A stretch of DNA of 49,284 nucleotides from CAUJGQ01 sp042408665. Its GTDB lineage: Bacteria; Chloroflexota; Dehalococcoidia; CAUJGQ01. The position numbers were made by a program, and so were the translations under genes. Location of the stretch: assembly GCA_042408665.1 (NCBI GenBank), contig JBHOQW010000243.1:1-49284 (forward strand), given 5' to 3'. The notes under the pieces were generated by a model. The model saw only the letters and a list, made by a program, of their open reading frames with translations, had not been told where the DNA came from and did no database searches. The stretch's first letter is position 1, and every line of letters begins with the position of its first letter. This document shows, piece by piece, positions 17,729 to 28,016 of this stretch.

Positions 17729-20700
17729 TCAGTGTGCGCCGGCGCGCAGCGAGTCTAGATGGCGCTGCACGACCGTCTGTGGGCCCTCCTCCGTGAGGGC
17801 GAAGTGCGGCGCCACTTTCCAGAACAGCGGCAGGTACTGCTCCCACCGCTCCAGGATCTGCCAGGCGCGCCGGCTGCCCGTCACCTCAAAGTGGCGGCGG
17901 ATGAGGCCCTCCAGCAGCTCGATGTCCGCGCCGTGCGTGACCTGCGCCAGCCCCACGAGCTCGGGGTTCACCTTCTTGGGGAACTCTCGCGTCTCGTCCA
18001 GCACGTAGGCCACGCCGTTGGACATCCCCGCGCCGAAGTTGCGCCCGGTCTCGCCCAGGATCACGACCACGCCCTCGGTCATATACTCGCAGCCGTGGTC
18101 ACCCACGCCCTCCACCACGGCCCGGGCGCCGGAGTTGCGCACCGCGAAGCGCTCGCCCGCCCGGCCGGCCACAAACAGCGAGCCGCCGGTGGCGCCGTAC
18201 AGCACCGTATTGCCGACGATCACGTTCTCGTGGCTGGCGTAGGCAGCGTCGGCCGGCGGCTTCACCACGATCTCGCCGCCGCCCATCCCCTTGCCGACGT
18301 AATCGTTCGCCTCACCGGTGAGCACCAGGCGCAGGCCCTTGACGCAGAAGGCGCCGAAGCTCTGCCCCGCGCTGCCCTCTAGGTGCACCTCGATCGTCCC
18401 ATAGGGCAGACCGTCGTCGCCCCAGCGGTAGGCGATCTCGCCGGCCAGTTTGGTGCCCACCGCGCGATGGCGGTTGCTCACCTTGGCGTACAGCTTGGCC
18501 GGGAAGCCGTTGTTGAGCGAGTGCAGGCACTGCTCGATGAGCAGGTCGTCCAGGGGCTGGTCGTCCGGCCGATCGTTACGCGGCTGCACGCACTTGCGCG
18601 GCCGCTGCCCGGACGGGTCCGGGTCGGCCAGCAGGCGGGAGAGGTCCAGCATGCGGATGCGCGGGTCCTCGGTGCAGGGCTCGGCCTGCTCCAACAGGTC
18701 CACACGGCCGATGATCTCGTCCAGGGTGCGCGCGCCCATCTGCGCCAGATACTCGCGCACCTCCTGGGCGATACCGGCAAAGAAGTTGACGATGTGCTCG
18801 GGCGTGCCGCGGAACTTGGCGCGCAGGTCCTCCCGCTGGGTGGCCACGCCCACTGGGCAGGTGTTCAGGTGGCACTGGCGCGCCATCTTGCACCCCACGG
18901 CCACGGCGGCCGCCGTGCCGAAACCGTACTCCTCGGCACCCATGAGCGCGGCCACGATCACGTCGCGGGCGTTCTTCATGCCGCCGTCCACGCGCAGCCG
19001 CACCCGCCCGCGCAGGTTGTTGAGCACCAGCACCTGCTGCGTCTCGGCCAACCCCAGCTCCCACGGTGCGCCGGCGTTCTTGATCGACGACCACGGCGAG
19101 GCGCCGGTGCCGCCGTCGTGGCCGGCGATGTGGATCACGTCCGCGTAGCCCTTGGCCACGCCGGCAGCGATGGTGCCCACGCCCTCCTCGGCCACCAGCT
19201 TGACGCACACCAACGCCCGCGGGTTAGCCTGCTTGAGGTCGTAGATGAGCTGGGCCAGGTCCTCGATGGAGTAGATGTCGTGGTGCGGCGGCGGCGAGAT
19301 GAGCGGTTGCCGGGCAGCGTGTGCCGCAGGGCCGCGATCTGTGCCGAGACCTTGTGCGCGGGAAGCTGACCGCCCTCGCCGGGCTTGGAGCCCTGCGCCA
19401 TCTTGATCTCCAGCTCCTCGGCATTGGCCAGGTAGGCCGGGGTGACGCCGAAGCGGGCCGACGCCACCTGCTTGATCTTGGAGTTGGCGCTGTCGCCGTT
19501 CGGCAGCGGCCGGTAGCGGCGCCGGTCCTCGCCGCCCTCGCCGGTGTTGGACTTGCCGCCGATGCGGTTCATGCCGATGGCCATCGTCTCATGCGCCTCG
19601 GGGCTGAGCGCGCCGAGCGACATGGCCGAGGTGGCAAACCGGCGCATGATGTTCTCGATCGGCTCCACTTCCTCCAGCGGCACCGGTTCGCCTAGCGGCT
19701 TGATGCGCAACAGATCGCGCAACGTCGTGGGCGGGCGGGCGTTGATCAGCTCTGAATACGCCTTGTAGTCCTCGTAGCGGCCCGTCTCCACCGCCTTGTG
19801 CGCCGCCTGGATCACGCTCGGGTTGAAGGCGTGGTACTCTCCGTCGCGGCGGAAGCGGTAGAGGGCGCCGTCCTCCAGCCGAGGATTGTCGCCGAAGGCG
19901 ACGGCATGCCGTCCCAGCACCTGCATTCCCAGCTCGCGGAAGCCGATACCGCCGATCCGTGACGTCAGCCCGGCGAAGCAGGTGTCCAACACCTCCTGGC
20001 TGAGGCCGATAGCCTCGAAGATCTGCGCCCCGTGGTAGCCGGTGATGGTGGAGATCCCCATCTTGGAGCAGATCTTGAGCAGGCCGGCGTCCACGGCCAT
20101 CTCGTAGTTCTGGAAGGCCTTCTCCCGGATCAGACGGGCGAAGGTGCCGTCTGCCCGCGCCCGCGCCAGGTTCTCCTCCCCGAGCTGGCGCGCCACGGCC
20201 AGCGCCACATCGGCCAGCTCGCTCTTCTCCAGTCGCTCGGCCTTGGCCGTCTGTTCGGCCAGCTCGGCCAACGTGGCGAAGGCCAGGTAGGGGTTGACGG
20301 CGCTGGCGCCGAAGCCGATCAGGCAGGCGATCTGGTGCACGTCGCGCGCCTCCGCCGTCTCGGCGATGATGCTGGCGCGCATGCGCCGGCCCGTGCGGAT
20401 CAGGTGATGGTGCACCGCGCCCACCGCCAACAGCATGGGCACCGGGGCCCGCTGGGCGTTCACGCCGCGATCGCTGAGGATCAGGATGGTGGCGCCGCTG
20501 TCGATGGCCGCTACCGCCTCGGCGCAGATGCGGCGCAGGGCCTGCTCCAGCCCGTCCGGCCCGCAGGCGACGTCGAACAGCGTTTGAATCGTGAAGGCGT
20601 AGAAGGCCGGCTCGGCGATGCGGCGCAGCGCCTCCATCTCCTCGTCGATCATCAGCGGGCTGGTCAGGTGGACGAGGCGGGCATGTAGCTCTGTCTCCTC

Positions 20701-22419
20701 CAGCAGCGAGCGCCGCCGGCCCAGGTAGGTATCCAGCGACATCACCAGCTCTTCGCGAATCGGGTCGATGGGCGGATTGGTGACCTGGGCGAACTTCTGC
20801 TTGAAGTAGGCGTAGGGCAGGCGCGGCGCGGCCGCCATCACCGCCAGGGCGGTGTCATCGCCCATGGAGCCGACGGGCTCCTTCCCGTCGTTGGCCATCG
20901 GCCGGAGGATGAAGGCCAGCTCCTCCTGGGTGTAGGCGAACGTCACCTGCTGGCGGAGGACGTCGATGCGGTCCGGCGGCAGGCCGGAGCCGGGCCGGGT
21001 GGCGAGGTAGTCGTCCAGGTGCAGGCGCTGGCGCTTGACCCACTGGCCGTACGGCTTCTGGGTGGCGATCTCGTCCTTGATGTCGTCGTTGCGCTGGAAC
21101 TGCTGGCGGGCGGTGTCCACCGCGATCATCTGGCCCGGCCCCAGCCGTCCCTTTTCCACCACCTCGGCGGCGGGTACCTCCACCATGCCCGCCTCCGAGC
21201 CGGCGATCACCAGGCCGTCGCGCGTGACCAGGTAGCGGGAGGGGCGCAGGCCGTTGCGGTCCAGGCAGGCGCCCACCACCACCCCGTCGGAGAAGGCCAG
21301 CGCGGCGGGGCCGTCCCACGGCTCCGACAGGCAGGCGTGGTACTCGAAGAAGGCGCGCCGGTGGGGCGGCTTGTTGGGCATGTTCTCCCACGCCTTGGGC
21401 TGGAGCATCATCAGCGTGTGGCGGATGTCCCGCCCGGAGAGCGTCACCACCTCCACCACGTTGTCCAGCGAGGCGGTGTCCGAGCCGCCCGGCTGGCACA
21501 GGGGGAGCAGCTCCTGGACGCGCTCACCCCACACCGGCGAGGTCAGCTCCGGCTCGCGCGCCCTGGTCCAGTTGCGGTTGGCGGCCAGGGTGTTGATCTC
21601 GCCGTTGTGGGCCACCATGCGGAACGGCTGGGACAGCTCCCAGGAGGGCATGGTGTTGGTGGAGTAGCGCTGGTGGAACACGGCCAGGGCGGTGGTGTAG
21701 GCTGGGTCGGCCAGGTCGAGATAGAACTGCGGGAGCTGGTGCGCCACCAGCAGCCCCTTGTACACGATGGTGCGGTGGGACAGGGACGGCACGTACAGGC
21801 CGCGGATGTCTTCCTCCATGGCCCGCCGCTCAACCTCTTTACGGACCAAGAACAGCCGCCGCTCGAACTCGGCGTCGTCCACCCCCTCCGGCCGGCCGAG
21901 CAGCACCTGCTCGATCTTGGGCTGGGTGGAGGCCGCCAGCGGCCCCAGCACGGACGGGTCCACCGGCACCTCGCGCCAGCCGAACACCGTCAGGCCCTGG
22001 CGGCGGGCGGCCCGCTCGACGTAGCGGCGGGCCACGACTTGGTCCTCAACGCTGCGGCCGGGCAGGAACACCATGCCCACGGCCAGATCCGAGGGGCGGC
22101 GCAGGCGCACCCCCCAGGCGGCCAGGACCGGCTCGAACAGCGCATAGGGGATCTGCGTCATCACCCCGGCGCCGTCGCCGGTGCGGTGGTCGATCAGGGC
22201 GCCGCGATGGGTGAGGTTCTTGACGCACTCCAGCGCGAGGCGCAGCACGGCGTGCTCGCGCCGCCCGTCGATGCGGGCCACGAACCCAACACCACACGAG
22301 TCGTGCTCATGCTGAGCGGAGTACAGCGTGGCGGCGCAGGCGCAGGCCTGCCCACTCGCCCCGGAATTTGACTGCCATGGCCTACAGACGTTCCGGTCGT
22401 GTGCGTGCGGCTGGTTCAT
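17729..22419 (-). CDS. gltB: Glutamate synthase large subunit, interrupted by a frameshift
   Basis: The large subunit of NADPH/ferredoxin glutamate synthase (glutamine + 2-oxoglutarate to 2 glutamate). ATG 22419 follows AAAGGAATCC. A 41-residue propeptide precedes the GATase nucleophile Cys42 (SCGVGF). Central and FMN-binding domains follow, then the [3Fe-4S] motif CKMARQCHLNTCPVG and the C-terminal GXGXG beta-helix. Two frames carry the coding sequence: 22419 to about 19305, and about 19305 to 17729. The break is near 19301-19310, between LRHTLPG and LISPPPHHD; one base is missing there, and adding one restores a product of about 1,560 aa. It is a sequencing error, a natural indel or a true pseudogene; no slippery heptamer for programmed shifting is seen. 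No small subunit is in the window. Confidence 0.9.
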
Positions 22420-22852
22420 CGCGGGATTCCTTTGCGCGGTCACCGGGGCCTCGTCGGGGAATAGAAAAAGAACCCCGATCTCAGCGCCCGGCGTTGAGGT
22501 CCGGGGAGCCAGCCCCCATTGCCTGAACAGCACACCAGAGGGACAACGTAACAGTAATTGATTTATGGGCGAACGATCAACCGCCGCGGGCCTGCCTGCG
22601 CCGGCCACCGCGAAAATCCGGCCGTCGTCCGGCGCCGTGCGTCGGGCCTCCGCACCGCGCAGGGCATCCCCGACGAGGGCTCGCGAGCGCCGGCCGCGAG
22701 CGGAGCATATCGCACGCCCGCTTGCCGGCTCAATACATGCCGCTATGACAGGATTCGGTGCGTCTTCGTTCTGTTAATCGCGCGCAAGGCCGTTCTATCA
22801 GGCTTGCCTAACAGCCGGACAGCGATACACTGAAAAGGAAACGGAGGAATTC
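22420..22852. other. Intergenic region upstream of gltB and the small unknown gene
   Basis: 433 bp with no convincing gene. The gltB leader contains an RNA hairpin candidate, TCGGGG/CCCCGA, around a T-rich loop at about 22456-22480. A possible GlnR-like series, GTAAC (22548), TGATT (22559), CGAAC (22570), has the right 11-bp spacing but poor sequence. The rest shows only ordinary intergenic sequence. Confidence 0.4.
22722..22749 (+). promoter_or_regulatory. Candidate promoter of the small unknown gene
   Basis: TTGCCG (22722-22727), a 16-nt spacer, TATGAC (22744-22749), about 100 bp before the gene. Each hexamer matches four of six bases. Confidence 0.3.
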
Positions 22853-23281
22853 ATGAGAACCTATTGGCACAAGGAGGGAGTTATGCCGCGTCTGGACCAG
22901 GTTCTTCGTGAGGAAGACCTTCAGCGAGGCAGGGCGGCGATGCGGATCGATCTGACGCCCTATCTCCAGTTGATCGACACCATCCTCGCGCAGGGCGGGG
23001 TAGGCGCCGTCCTCTCGCTCGAACCAGGTGAGCAGCAGCGCACGCAGAAGCGGCGGCTGAGCCTGGCGGCCAAGGAACGCGGCTACCGCCTGGTCTGGCG
23101 CACGGCGCCGCCGGGCCAGTTGCGCTTCGTGCTGGCGCGACCCGGCGAACCGACCCCCGGCGGCCGCCAGCGGCGCACCGCGGTCACACCGCCGGCAGAA
23201 CGGTCCGCTCCCCACGCGGAGGAAGGCGAGAGCGCGGCCGTGGCTACCGGGACGCGCGCGTCGCGACGCCGGCGCCAGTAG
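22853..23281 (+). CDS. Small protein of unknown function with two possible starts
   Basis: 142 aa from ATG 22853 or 132 aa from ATG 22883. Both starts are in frame and each has its own strong ribosome site (GGAGG before the first, AAGGAGGG before the second). The N-terminal ~90 residues look folded: an amphipathic start, then a helix around YLQLIDTILAQGG, then VGAVLSLEPGEQQRTQKRRLSLAAKERGYRLVW, reminiscent in layout of small nucleic-acid-binding folds, though no family is recognised. The last ~45 residues are low-complexity, Pro/Ala/Arg-rich and end in RRRRQ. A role with nucleic acid is only a guess. Confidence 0.6.
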   Translation: MRTYWHKEGVMPRLDQVLREEDLQRGRAAMRIDLTPYLQLIDTILAQGGVGAVLSLEPGEQQRTQKRRLSLAAKERGYRLVWRTAPPGQLRFVLARPGEPTPGGRQRRTAVTPPAERSAPHAEEGESAAVATGTRASRRRRQ

Positions 23282-23315
23282 GCACGCCGTTGCGGGCGGT
23301 CACCGTGCCTCCCCG

Positions 23316-24164
23316 CTACCCGCGGTGGACGGGCTCGTCCGCGGCCACAAGCGCGGCCAGCGCGCCGCGGGCGGTGGCCAAGCCGGGCTGCAACGGCACC
23401 ACGATCCGCCCGCCGAACAGGCCGGAGACGCGGTTGAGCGCGGCGCGGATGCCGGTCCACTCCACCGCGTGCCCTGTCACCACCAGCAGGTCAAAGCCGT
23501 GCGCGCGCGCCGCCATCAGCCCCAGGCGCCCCACCGACTGGCCCACCAGCTCCATCAGCCCGGCGGCGATGTCCTCCCGCGCCACCGGCCCCTCGAACGA
23601 GGGTTGCGCCACGCGGCCGAAGTGCGCGGCCGGCATGTCCGCCGGCACGATGCCGATGGAGCCGCCCACGATGTCGCCCACGCTGCGGTCCACGCGGCGC
23701 GGGTCCCCCGCCTCGGCCAGCCGCCCGATCTCCTCCGGGTCCACGGTGCCCAGCAGCAGCCGCGCCAGCCCCAGCACGGTGCCGCCGCCCACCGCCGTGC
23801 CGCCCAGGTGCCACACCCCCTCCGGTCCCGCCGCCACCATGGCCGTGCCGGTGCCCATGCTCATCACCAGCGCCCGCTCCACCCCGGCCGCGATCAGCCC
23901 ACCGCGGCCGATGGCCGTCAGCTCGTCCACATGCACGATCGGCGTCTCGCCCAGCAATGAGGGCAGGCGCCGGTGGCGGCCGCCGGTGATGGCGATGGCC
24001 CGCACCGCGCTCAGCCGCGCCCCGGCCGATTCCAACAGGTGCGCGAGGTTGTCCACATCGTCCACCGTCACCCAGGGCATGACGGCGCTGTCCAGCACCA
24101 CGCCGTCCGGGCGGGCCAGCAACACCTTGACGTTCGTGCCCCCGAGATCCACCGCCACCAGCAT
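23316..24164 (-). CDS. Type II pantothenate kinase / Fumble-family protein
   Basis: 282 aa from ATG 24164 (GGAAGGAAGC upstream). The N-terminal phosphate-binding loop VAVDLGGTNVKV (3-14) and the second ASKHA loop MSMGTGTAMV are present. The family hallmark GGTAVGGGTVLGLARLL follows the Gly-rich loop. PanK-II phosphorylates pantothenate at the start of CoA synthesis and, unlike type I, is often insensitive to CoA feedback. The catalytic acid in the Glu/Asp position appears as part of HVDE near residue 90. The gene is monocistronic on the minus strand, divergent from a hydrolase gene. Confidence 0.83.
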   Translation of the reverse strand: MLVAVDLGGTNVKVLLARPDGVVLDSAVMPWVTVDDVDNLAHLLESAGARLSAVRAIAITGGRHRRLPSLLGETPIVHVDELTAIGRGGLIAAGVERALVMSMGTGTAMVAAGPEGVWHLGGTAVGGGTVLGLARLLLGTVDPEEIGRLAEAGDPRRVDRSVGDIVGGSIGIVPADMPAAHFGRVAQPSFEGPVAREDIAAGLMELVGQSVGRLGLMAARAHGFDLLVVTGHAVEWTGIRAALNRVSGLFGGRIVVPLQPGLATARGALAALVAADEPVHRG

Positions 24165-24278
24165 GACCGCTCGCTTCCTTCCCCAGCGCTCAGCCCGAGT
24201 GTAGAAGAACGAGCAACGAGGAACGAGGCCGGGGAGCCGCCTTCGGGCGCGCCGGGCGCTCGCGTGCACGCGCCGATG

Positions 24279-24308
24279 GGTGCAGAATCGCCGGTAGCAG
24301 TCTGCACC
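24279..24308. repeat. Inverted repeat directly before the hydrolase ribosome site
   Basis: GGTGCAGA (24279-24286) and TCTGCACC (24301-24308), a perfect 8-bp repeat with a 14-nt spacer. The second arm abuts the AGGGAGG ribosome site of the downstream hydrolase gene, so it may be an operator or a translation-modulating hairpin. Confidence 0.45.
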
Positions 24309-24322
24309 AGGGAGGTGACATC

Positions 24323-25318
24323 ATGCCGGGGTTCCCAGAGTTTGGCCCGCACCTGTTCCGTCTAGAGGCCGTGGATGAGGAGACGCGCGCCTTCAACGCA
24401 CAACTGGAGGCGCTGCTGCAGACCGTGCCGGCCGTGCACACCCAGCCACCCGCGGTCACGCGCGCGCAGCGCGAGTCCGGTCAGGGCGTGTTCGGGCCGA
24501 TCGTGCGCTCGGCGATGGCGGTGGAGCGCCGCATCCCCGGCCCCGGTGGCGAGCTGCCGCTGCGCGTGTTCGTGCCCGAGCGGGTGAACGGCGTCTACCT
24601 GCACATCCACGGCGGCGGCTGGGTGCTGGGCGGCGCCCACCACCAGGACCCGCGCCTAGAGGCCATCGCCCGCCACTGCAACGTGGCCGTCGTCAGCGTG
24701 GAGTACCGCCTGGCACCGGAGCACCCCTACCCGGCCGGGCCGGACGATTGTGAAGCCGCCGCCCTCTGGCTCGCCGGCAACGCGGCACACGAGTTCGGCA
24801 GCGAGCGGCTGCTCATCGGTGGCGAGTCCGCTGGCGCGCACCTGTCCGTCGTCACCCTGCTGCGCCTGCGCGACCGGCACGGCTTCACCGGCTTCCGCGC
24901 CGCCAACCTGGTCTACGGCGGCTACGACCTCAGCATGACCCCCAGCGTCGCCCGGTGGGGCAAACGCAACCTCGTGCTCAGCACGCCCATCATCCGCTGG
25001 TTCATCGAGCAGTTTGTGCCGGACTCGGCGCGGCGCCGCGACCCGGACGTCTCCCCCCTCTACGCCGACCTGCGCGACCTGCCGCCGGCCCTGTTCACCG
25101 TGGGCACCCTGGACCCGCTTCTGGACGACACGCTGTTCATGTACGGGCGGTGGGTGGCGGCCGGCAACGAGGCCGAGCTGGCCGTCTACCCGGGCGGTGT
25201 GCACGGCTTCAACCTGTTCCCGACGGCGCTGGCCAGGGCCGCCAACGAGCGGATGGAGGCCTTCATCCGCCGCGCCGTGCAGGCGGCCACACCGGCGGAC
25301 GAGACCGCCGCGCGCTGA
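24323..25318 (+). CDS. Alpha/beta hydrolase, hormone-sensitive-lipase type
   Basis: 331 aa; ATG 24323 after AGGGAGGTGAC. The HSL-family oxyanion motif HGGG is at 96-99 and the nucleophile elbow GGESAG at 166-171 (Ser169). A catalytic Asp in LDPLLDD and His in GVHGFN complete the triad. The N-terminal ~75 residues form the cap typical of this family, and there is no signal peptide. These enzymes are carboxylesterases on short- and medium-chain esters. Downstream, in the same direction after about 150 bp, is the mutase gene; co-transcription is possible but not shown. Confidence 0.92.
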   Translation: MPGFPEFGPHLFRLEAVDEETRAFNAQLEALLQTVPAVHTQPPAVTRAQRESGQGVFGPIVRSAMAVERRIPGPGGELPLRVFVPERVNGVYLHIHGGGWVLGGAHHQDPRLEAIARHCNVAVVSVEYRLAPEHPYPAGPDDCEAAALWLAGNAAHEFGSERLLIGGESAGAHLSVVTLLRLRDRHGFTGFRAANLVYGGYDLSMTPSVARWGKRNLVLSTPIIRWFIEQFVPDSARRRDPDVSPLYADLRDLPPALFTVGTLDPLLDDTLFMYGRWVAAGNEAELAVYPGGVHGFNLFPTALARAANERMEAFIRRAVQAATPADETAAR

Positions 25319-25471
25319 TCCTATCGACACCGCCTATCGGAGGGCCGGGCGGGGCCCACCCCCGGCTGGGGCGTAATTTACGAACCGCGTTGTCCACCCG
25401 TACAGTGAAAGCACGAGCCCGGCCCGCGCCACGGGTCCGGGCCTTGCATCATGCCGGCCGGAGAGACCCGT

Positions 25472-27151
25472 ATGCACGATCGCCAGGACTTGGACGCCAT
25501 CCGCGCCGCGCGCGCGGCGTGGGAGGCAACGGTGGTGCAGAAGGCGCTGGCCCGTGGGCCGGAGCGCGAGCAGGCGTTCGCCACCAGCTCCCTGCCCGTG
25601 GACCGCCTGTACACCCCCGCCGACATCGCCGACACCGACTACCTGCGCGACATCGGCTTCCCCGGGATGTACCCGTTCACGCGCGGCATCCAGGCCACCA
25701 TGTACCGCGGCCGGCTGTGGAGCATGCGCCAGTACGCCGGCTACGGCACCGCCGAGGAGACCAACGAACGCTTCCGCTACCTCCTGGAGGAGGGCCAGAC
25801 GGGCCTGTCGGTGGCCTTCGACCTGCCCACCCAGCTCGGCTACGACTCGGACGACCCGATGGCCGCGGGCGAGGTGGGCCAGGTCGGGGTGGCCATCGAC
25901 TCGCTGCGCGACATGGAGACCCTGTTTGAGGGCATCCCGCTGGATAAGGTTTCCACCTCCATGACGATCAACGCCCCCGCCCCGGTGCTGGTGGCGATGT
26001 ACGCCGCCGTGGGTGAGAAGCAGGGCGTGCCGCTTAAGCTCCTGCAGGGCACCGCGCAGAACGACGTGCTCAAGGAATACGTGGCGCGCGGGACGTACAT
26101 CTTCCCGCCGCAGGCGTCGTTGCGCCTGGCGGCAGACCTGATCGCCTTCACCAGCCGCGAGATGCCCAAGTTCAACCCGATCAGCATCTCCGGCTACCAC
26201 ATCCGCGAGGCGGGGGCCACGGCCGTGCAAGAGATGGCCTTCACCTTCGCCAACGCCATCGCCTACATCGAGGCGGTGCTGGCGCGCGGGCTCTCCGTGG
26301 ACGAGTTCGCGCCGCGCATCTCCTGGATCTTCAACACGCACAACAACTTCTTCGAGGAGATCGCCAAGTACCGTGCCCTGCGCCGCCTGTGGGCACGCAT
26401 CATGAAGGAACGGTTCGGCGCCCAGAAGCCGGAGTCGATGATGCTGCGCACGCACACCCAGACGGGCGGCAGCACGCTCCAGGCGCAGCAGCCGGAGAAC
26501 AACATCGTGCGCGCCGCCATCCAGGCCCTGGCCGCCGTGCTGGGCGGCGTGCAGAGCCTCGCCCTCTCCTGCTACGACGAGGCCCTCGCCCTGCCCACGG
26601 AGGAGGCGCAGCGCATCGCCCTGCGCACCCAGCAGATCATCGCCTACGAGACCGGCGTGACCGACACCGTGGACCCGCTGGCCGGGTCGTATTACGTCGA
26701 GTACCTGACGAACGAGCTGGAGCGGCGGGCGCGCGCGTACCTGGAGCGGATCGAGGCGATGGGCGGCGCCGTGCGCGCCATCGAGACCGGCTGGATGCAG
26801 CAGGAGATCCAGGCCGCCTCCTGGGCCTACCAGCAGGACGTGGAGAGCGGACGCGAGGTGGTGGTGGGCGTCAACCGTTTCCGCAGCGAGGACGAGGCGG
26901 AGCCCAAGCTCATCTTTCGCGTGGACCCGCGCCTGGCGGAGGCACAGCTCCGGCGGCTGGAGGCGCTGCGCCGCGAGCGGGACACGGCGGCCGTGGCGCG
27001 CAGCCTGGCGCGCCTGCGGGCGGCGGCGGAGAGCGACGACAACCTCATGCCGCCCATCCTGGAGGCGGTCAAGAGCTACGCCACCCTGGGCGAGATCTGC
27101 GGCGTGCTGCGCGAGGTGTTCGGCGACTACCGCGCCCCCACGGCGGTGTAA
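25472..27151 (+). CDS. Methylmalonyl-CoA mutase, large (catalytic) subunit type
   Basis: 559 aa from ATG 25472 (GGAGAG upstream). It covers the substrate-binding TIM-barrel domain of B12-dependent acyl-CoA mutases but not the C-terminal cobalamin-binding domain, so it must work with a separate small B12 subunit, absent from this window. Conserved residues of methylmalonyl-CoA mutase are in place: Tyr78 (ATMYRGR), Arg218 (SLRLA) and His243 (SGYHIREAG). The Tyr and Arg pair favours a dicarboxylic acyl-CoA over isobutyryl- or 2-hydroxyisobutyryl-CoA. Ethylmalonyl-CoA mutase remains an alternative. Role: the methylmalonyl/succinyl-CoA step in propionyl-CoA use. Confidence 0.87.
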   Translation: MHDRQDLDAIRAARAAWEATVVQKALARGPEREQAFATSSLPVDRLYTPADIADTDYLRDIGFPGMYPFTRGIQATMYRGRLWSMRQYAGYGTAEETNERFRYLLEEGQTGLSVAFDLPTQLGYDSDDPMAAGEVGQVGVAIDSLRDMETLFEGIPLDKVSTSMTINAPAPVLVAMYAAVGEKQGVPLKLLQGTAQNDVLKEYVARGTYIFPPQASLRLAADLIAFTSREMPKFNPISISGYHIREAGATAVQEMAFTFANAIAYIEAVLARGLSVDEFAPRISWIFNTHNNFFEEIAKYRALRRLWARIMKERFGAQKPESMMLRTHTQTGGSTLQAQQPENNIVRAAIQALAAVLGGVQSLALSCYDEALALPTEEAQRIALRTQQIIAYETGVTDTVDPLAGSYYVEYLTNELERRARAYLERIEAMGGAVRAIETGWMQQEIQAASWAYQQDVESGREVVVGVNRFRSEDEAEPKLIFRVDPRLAEAQLRRLEALRRERDTAAVARSLARLRAAAESDDNLMPPILEAVKSYATLGEICGVLREVFGDYRAPTAV

Positions 27152-27243
27152 CCGGCGTCGCCACCCCCCGTTTCTCCCCTTCTCAACGCCGTGCGGCATC
27201 GCGTCGCGCGGCGTTGATGTACCCTTAGGGGCGAGCGTGGCGC

Positions 27244-27969
27244 ATGTCGCGCGCACCACCGAAGCGGGCACGCGGAATGGCCGGCCGACAGCGAAAGTCC
27301 TACGGCAACGAAGAGAGCGTCAAGGAGCGGATCCTGCGGGCGGCGATCGCCGAGTTCGGCGCGACGGGGTTTCACGTCACGTCCCTGCGCACCATCGCCG
27401 AGCGCTCCGGCTCCAACAAGCCGATGATCTACTATCACTTCCAGGGCAAGGAGGGGCTGTACCTTGCGGCCGTGCGTCGACTGCTGGAGGAGACGGCCGC
27501 CGAGCTGCGCCCGGTGGTCGAAGGCGAGATGCCGGCGCTGCTCAAGCTGCGCCGCTTTGCGGAGGTGTACCTCAACGCCTTCCTCGTCTCCCGGCCGATG
27601 ATGGGCACCGTGCTGCGCGAGCTGAACAGCCTGTCCGCCGCGCTCTACCACGCCATCGTGGAGGAGCACGGGCACCTGGTCACCGCCCACTTGCGTCGCA
27701 TCTTGACCGCCGGCATGGAGCGGGGCGAGTTTCGCCGACTGGAGGTCGAGGCCTGCCTGGGCGGCATCCTCGCCCTGTTGCACGGCTTTCTCCGGTACCG
27801 GCGCACGCCGTCGGAGCAGGTGGCACGTGTCGCCCTGGGCCAGCTCATGGACTACTACGCGCTGGGGCTGCTGTCGCGCGAGGCGCTGATCGCCCATTTG
27901 GATGCCCTGACGGAGGCTGCCAACCGGTCGCCGCGGCCGACCGCGCCCGAGGCGGTGGACACGCTCTAA
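27244..27969 (+). CDS. TetR-family transcriptional regulator
   Basis: 241 aa from ATG 27244. A basic N-terminus leads into a standard TetR HTH at ~25-75 (RILRAAIAEFGATGFHVTS, then the recognition helix in SGSNKPMIYYHF). The ligand domain is helical and ends in a Pro-rich tail. It follows the mutase gene by 92 bp and precedes the diiron pair by 146 bp on the same strand. Two palindromes lie in that gap, so its most likely target is the promoter of the diiron genes, perhaps with its own. The ligand is unknown. Confidence 0.9.
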   Translation: MSRAPPKRARGMAGRQRKSYGNEESVKERILRAAIAEFGATGFHVTSLRTIAERSGSNKPMIYYHFQGKEGLYLAAVRRLLEETAAELRPVVEGEMPALLKLRRFAEVYLNAFLVSRPMMGTVLRELNSLSAALYHAIVEEHGHLVTAHLRRILTAGMERGEFRRLEVEACLGGILALLHGFLRYRRTPSEQVARVALGQLMDYYALGLLSREALIAHLDALTEAANRSPRPTAPEAVDTL

Positions 27970-28016
27970 TCAAGTTCGGAGCACGCGCTCCCCGCAGGTC
28001 GGCGCCCGGCACCCCC

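Noticed and set aside
19295..19320. Programmed ribosomal frameshifting in gltB
   Set aside because: There is no slippery heptamer or downstream pseudoknot, and gltB is not known to use one. An indel or error is more likely.
22420..22580. Glutamine (glnA-type) riboswitch before gltB
   Set aside because: An AUCGUUC start is seen on the minus strand, but the GGACGGAAGUAGG core is missing.
25334..27271. A 645-aa open frame on the minus strand opposite the mutase gene
   Set aside because: It is the mirror of a highly conserved GC-rich coding gene. The translation is low-complexity and matches no family.
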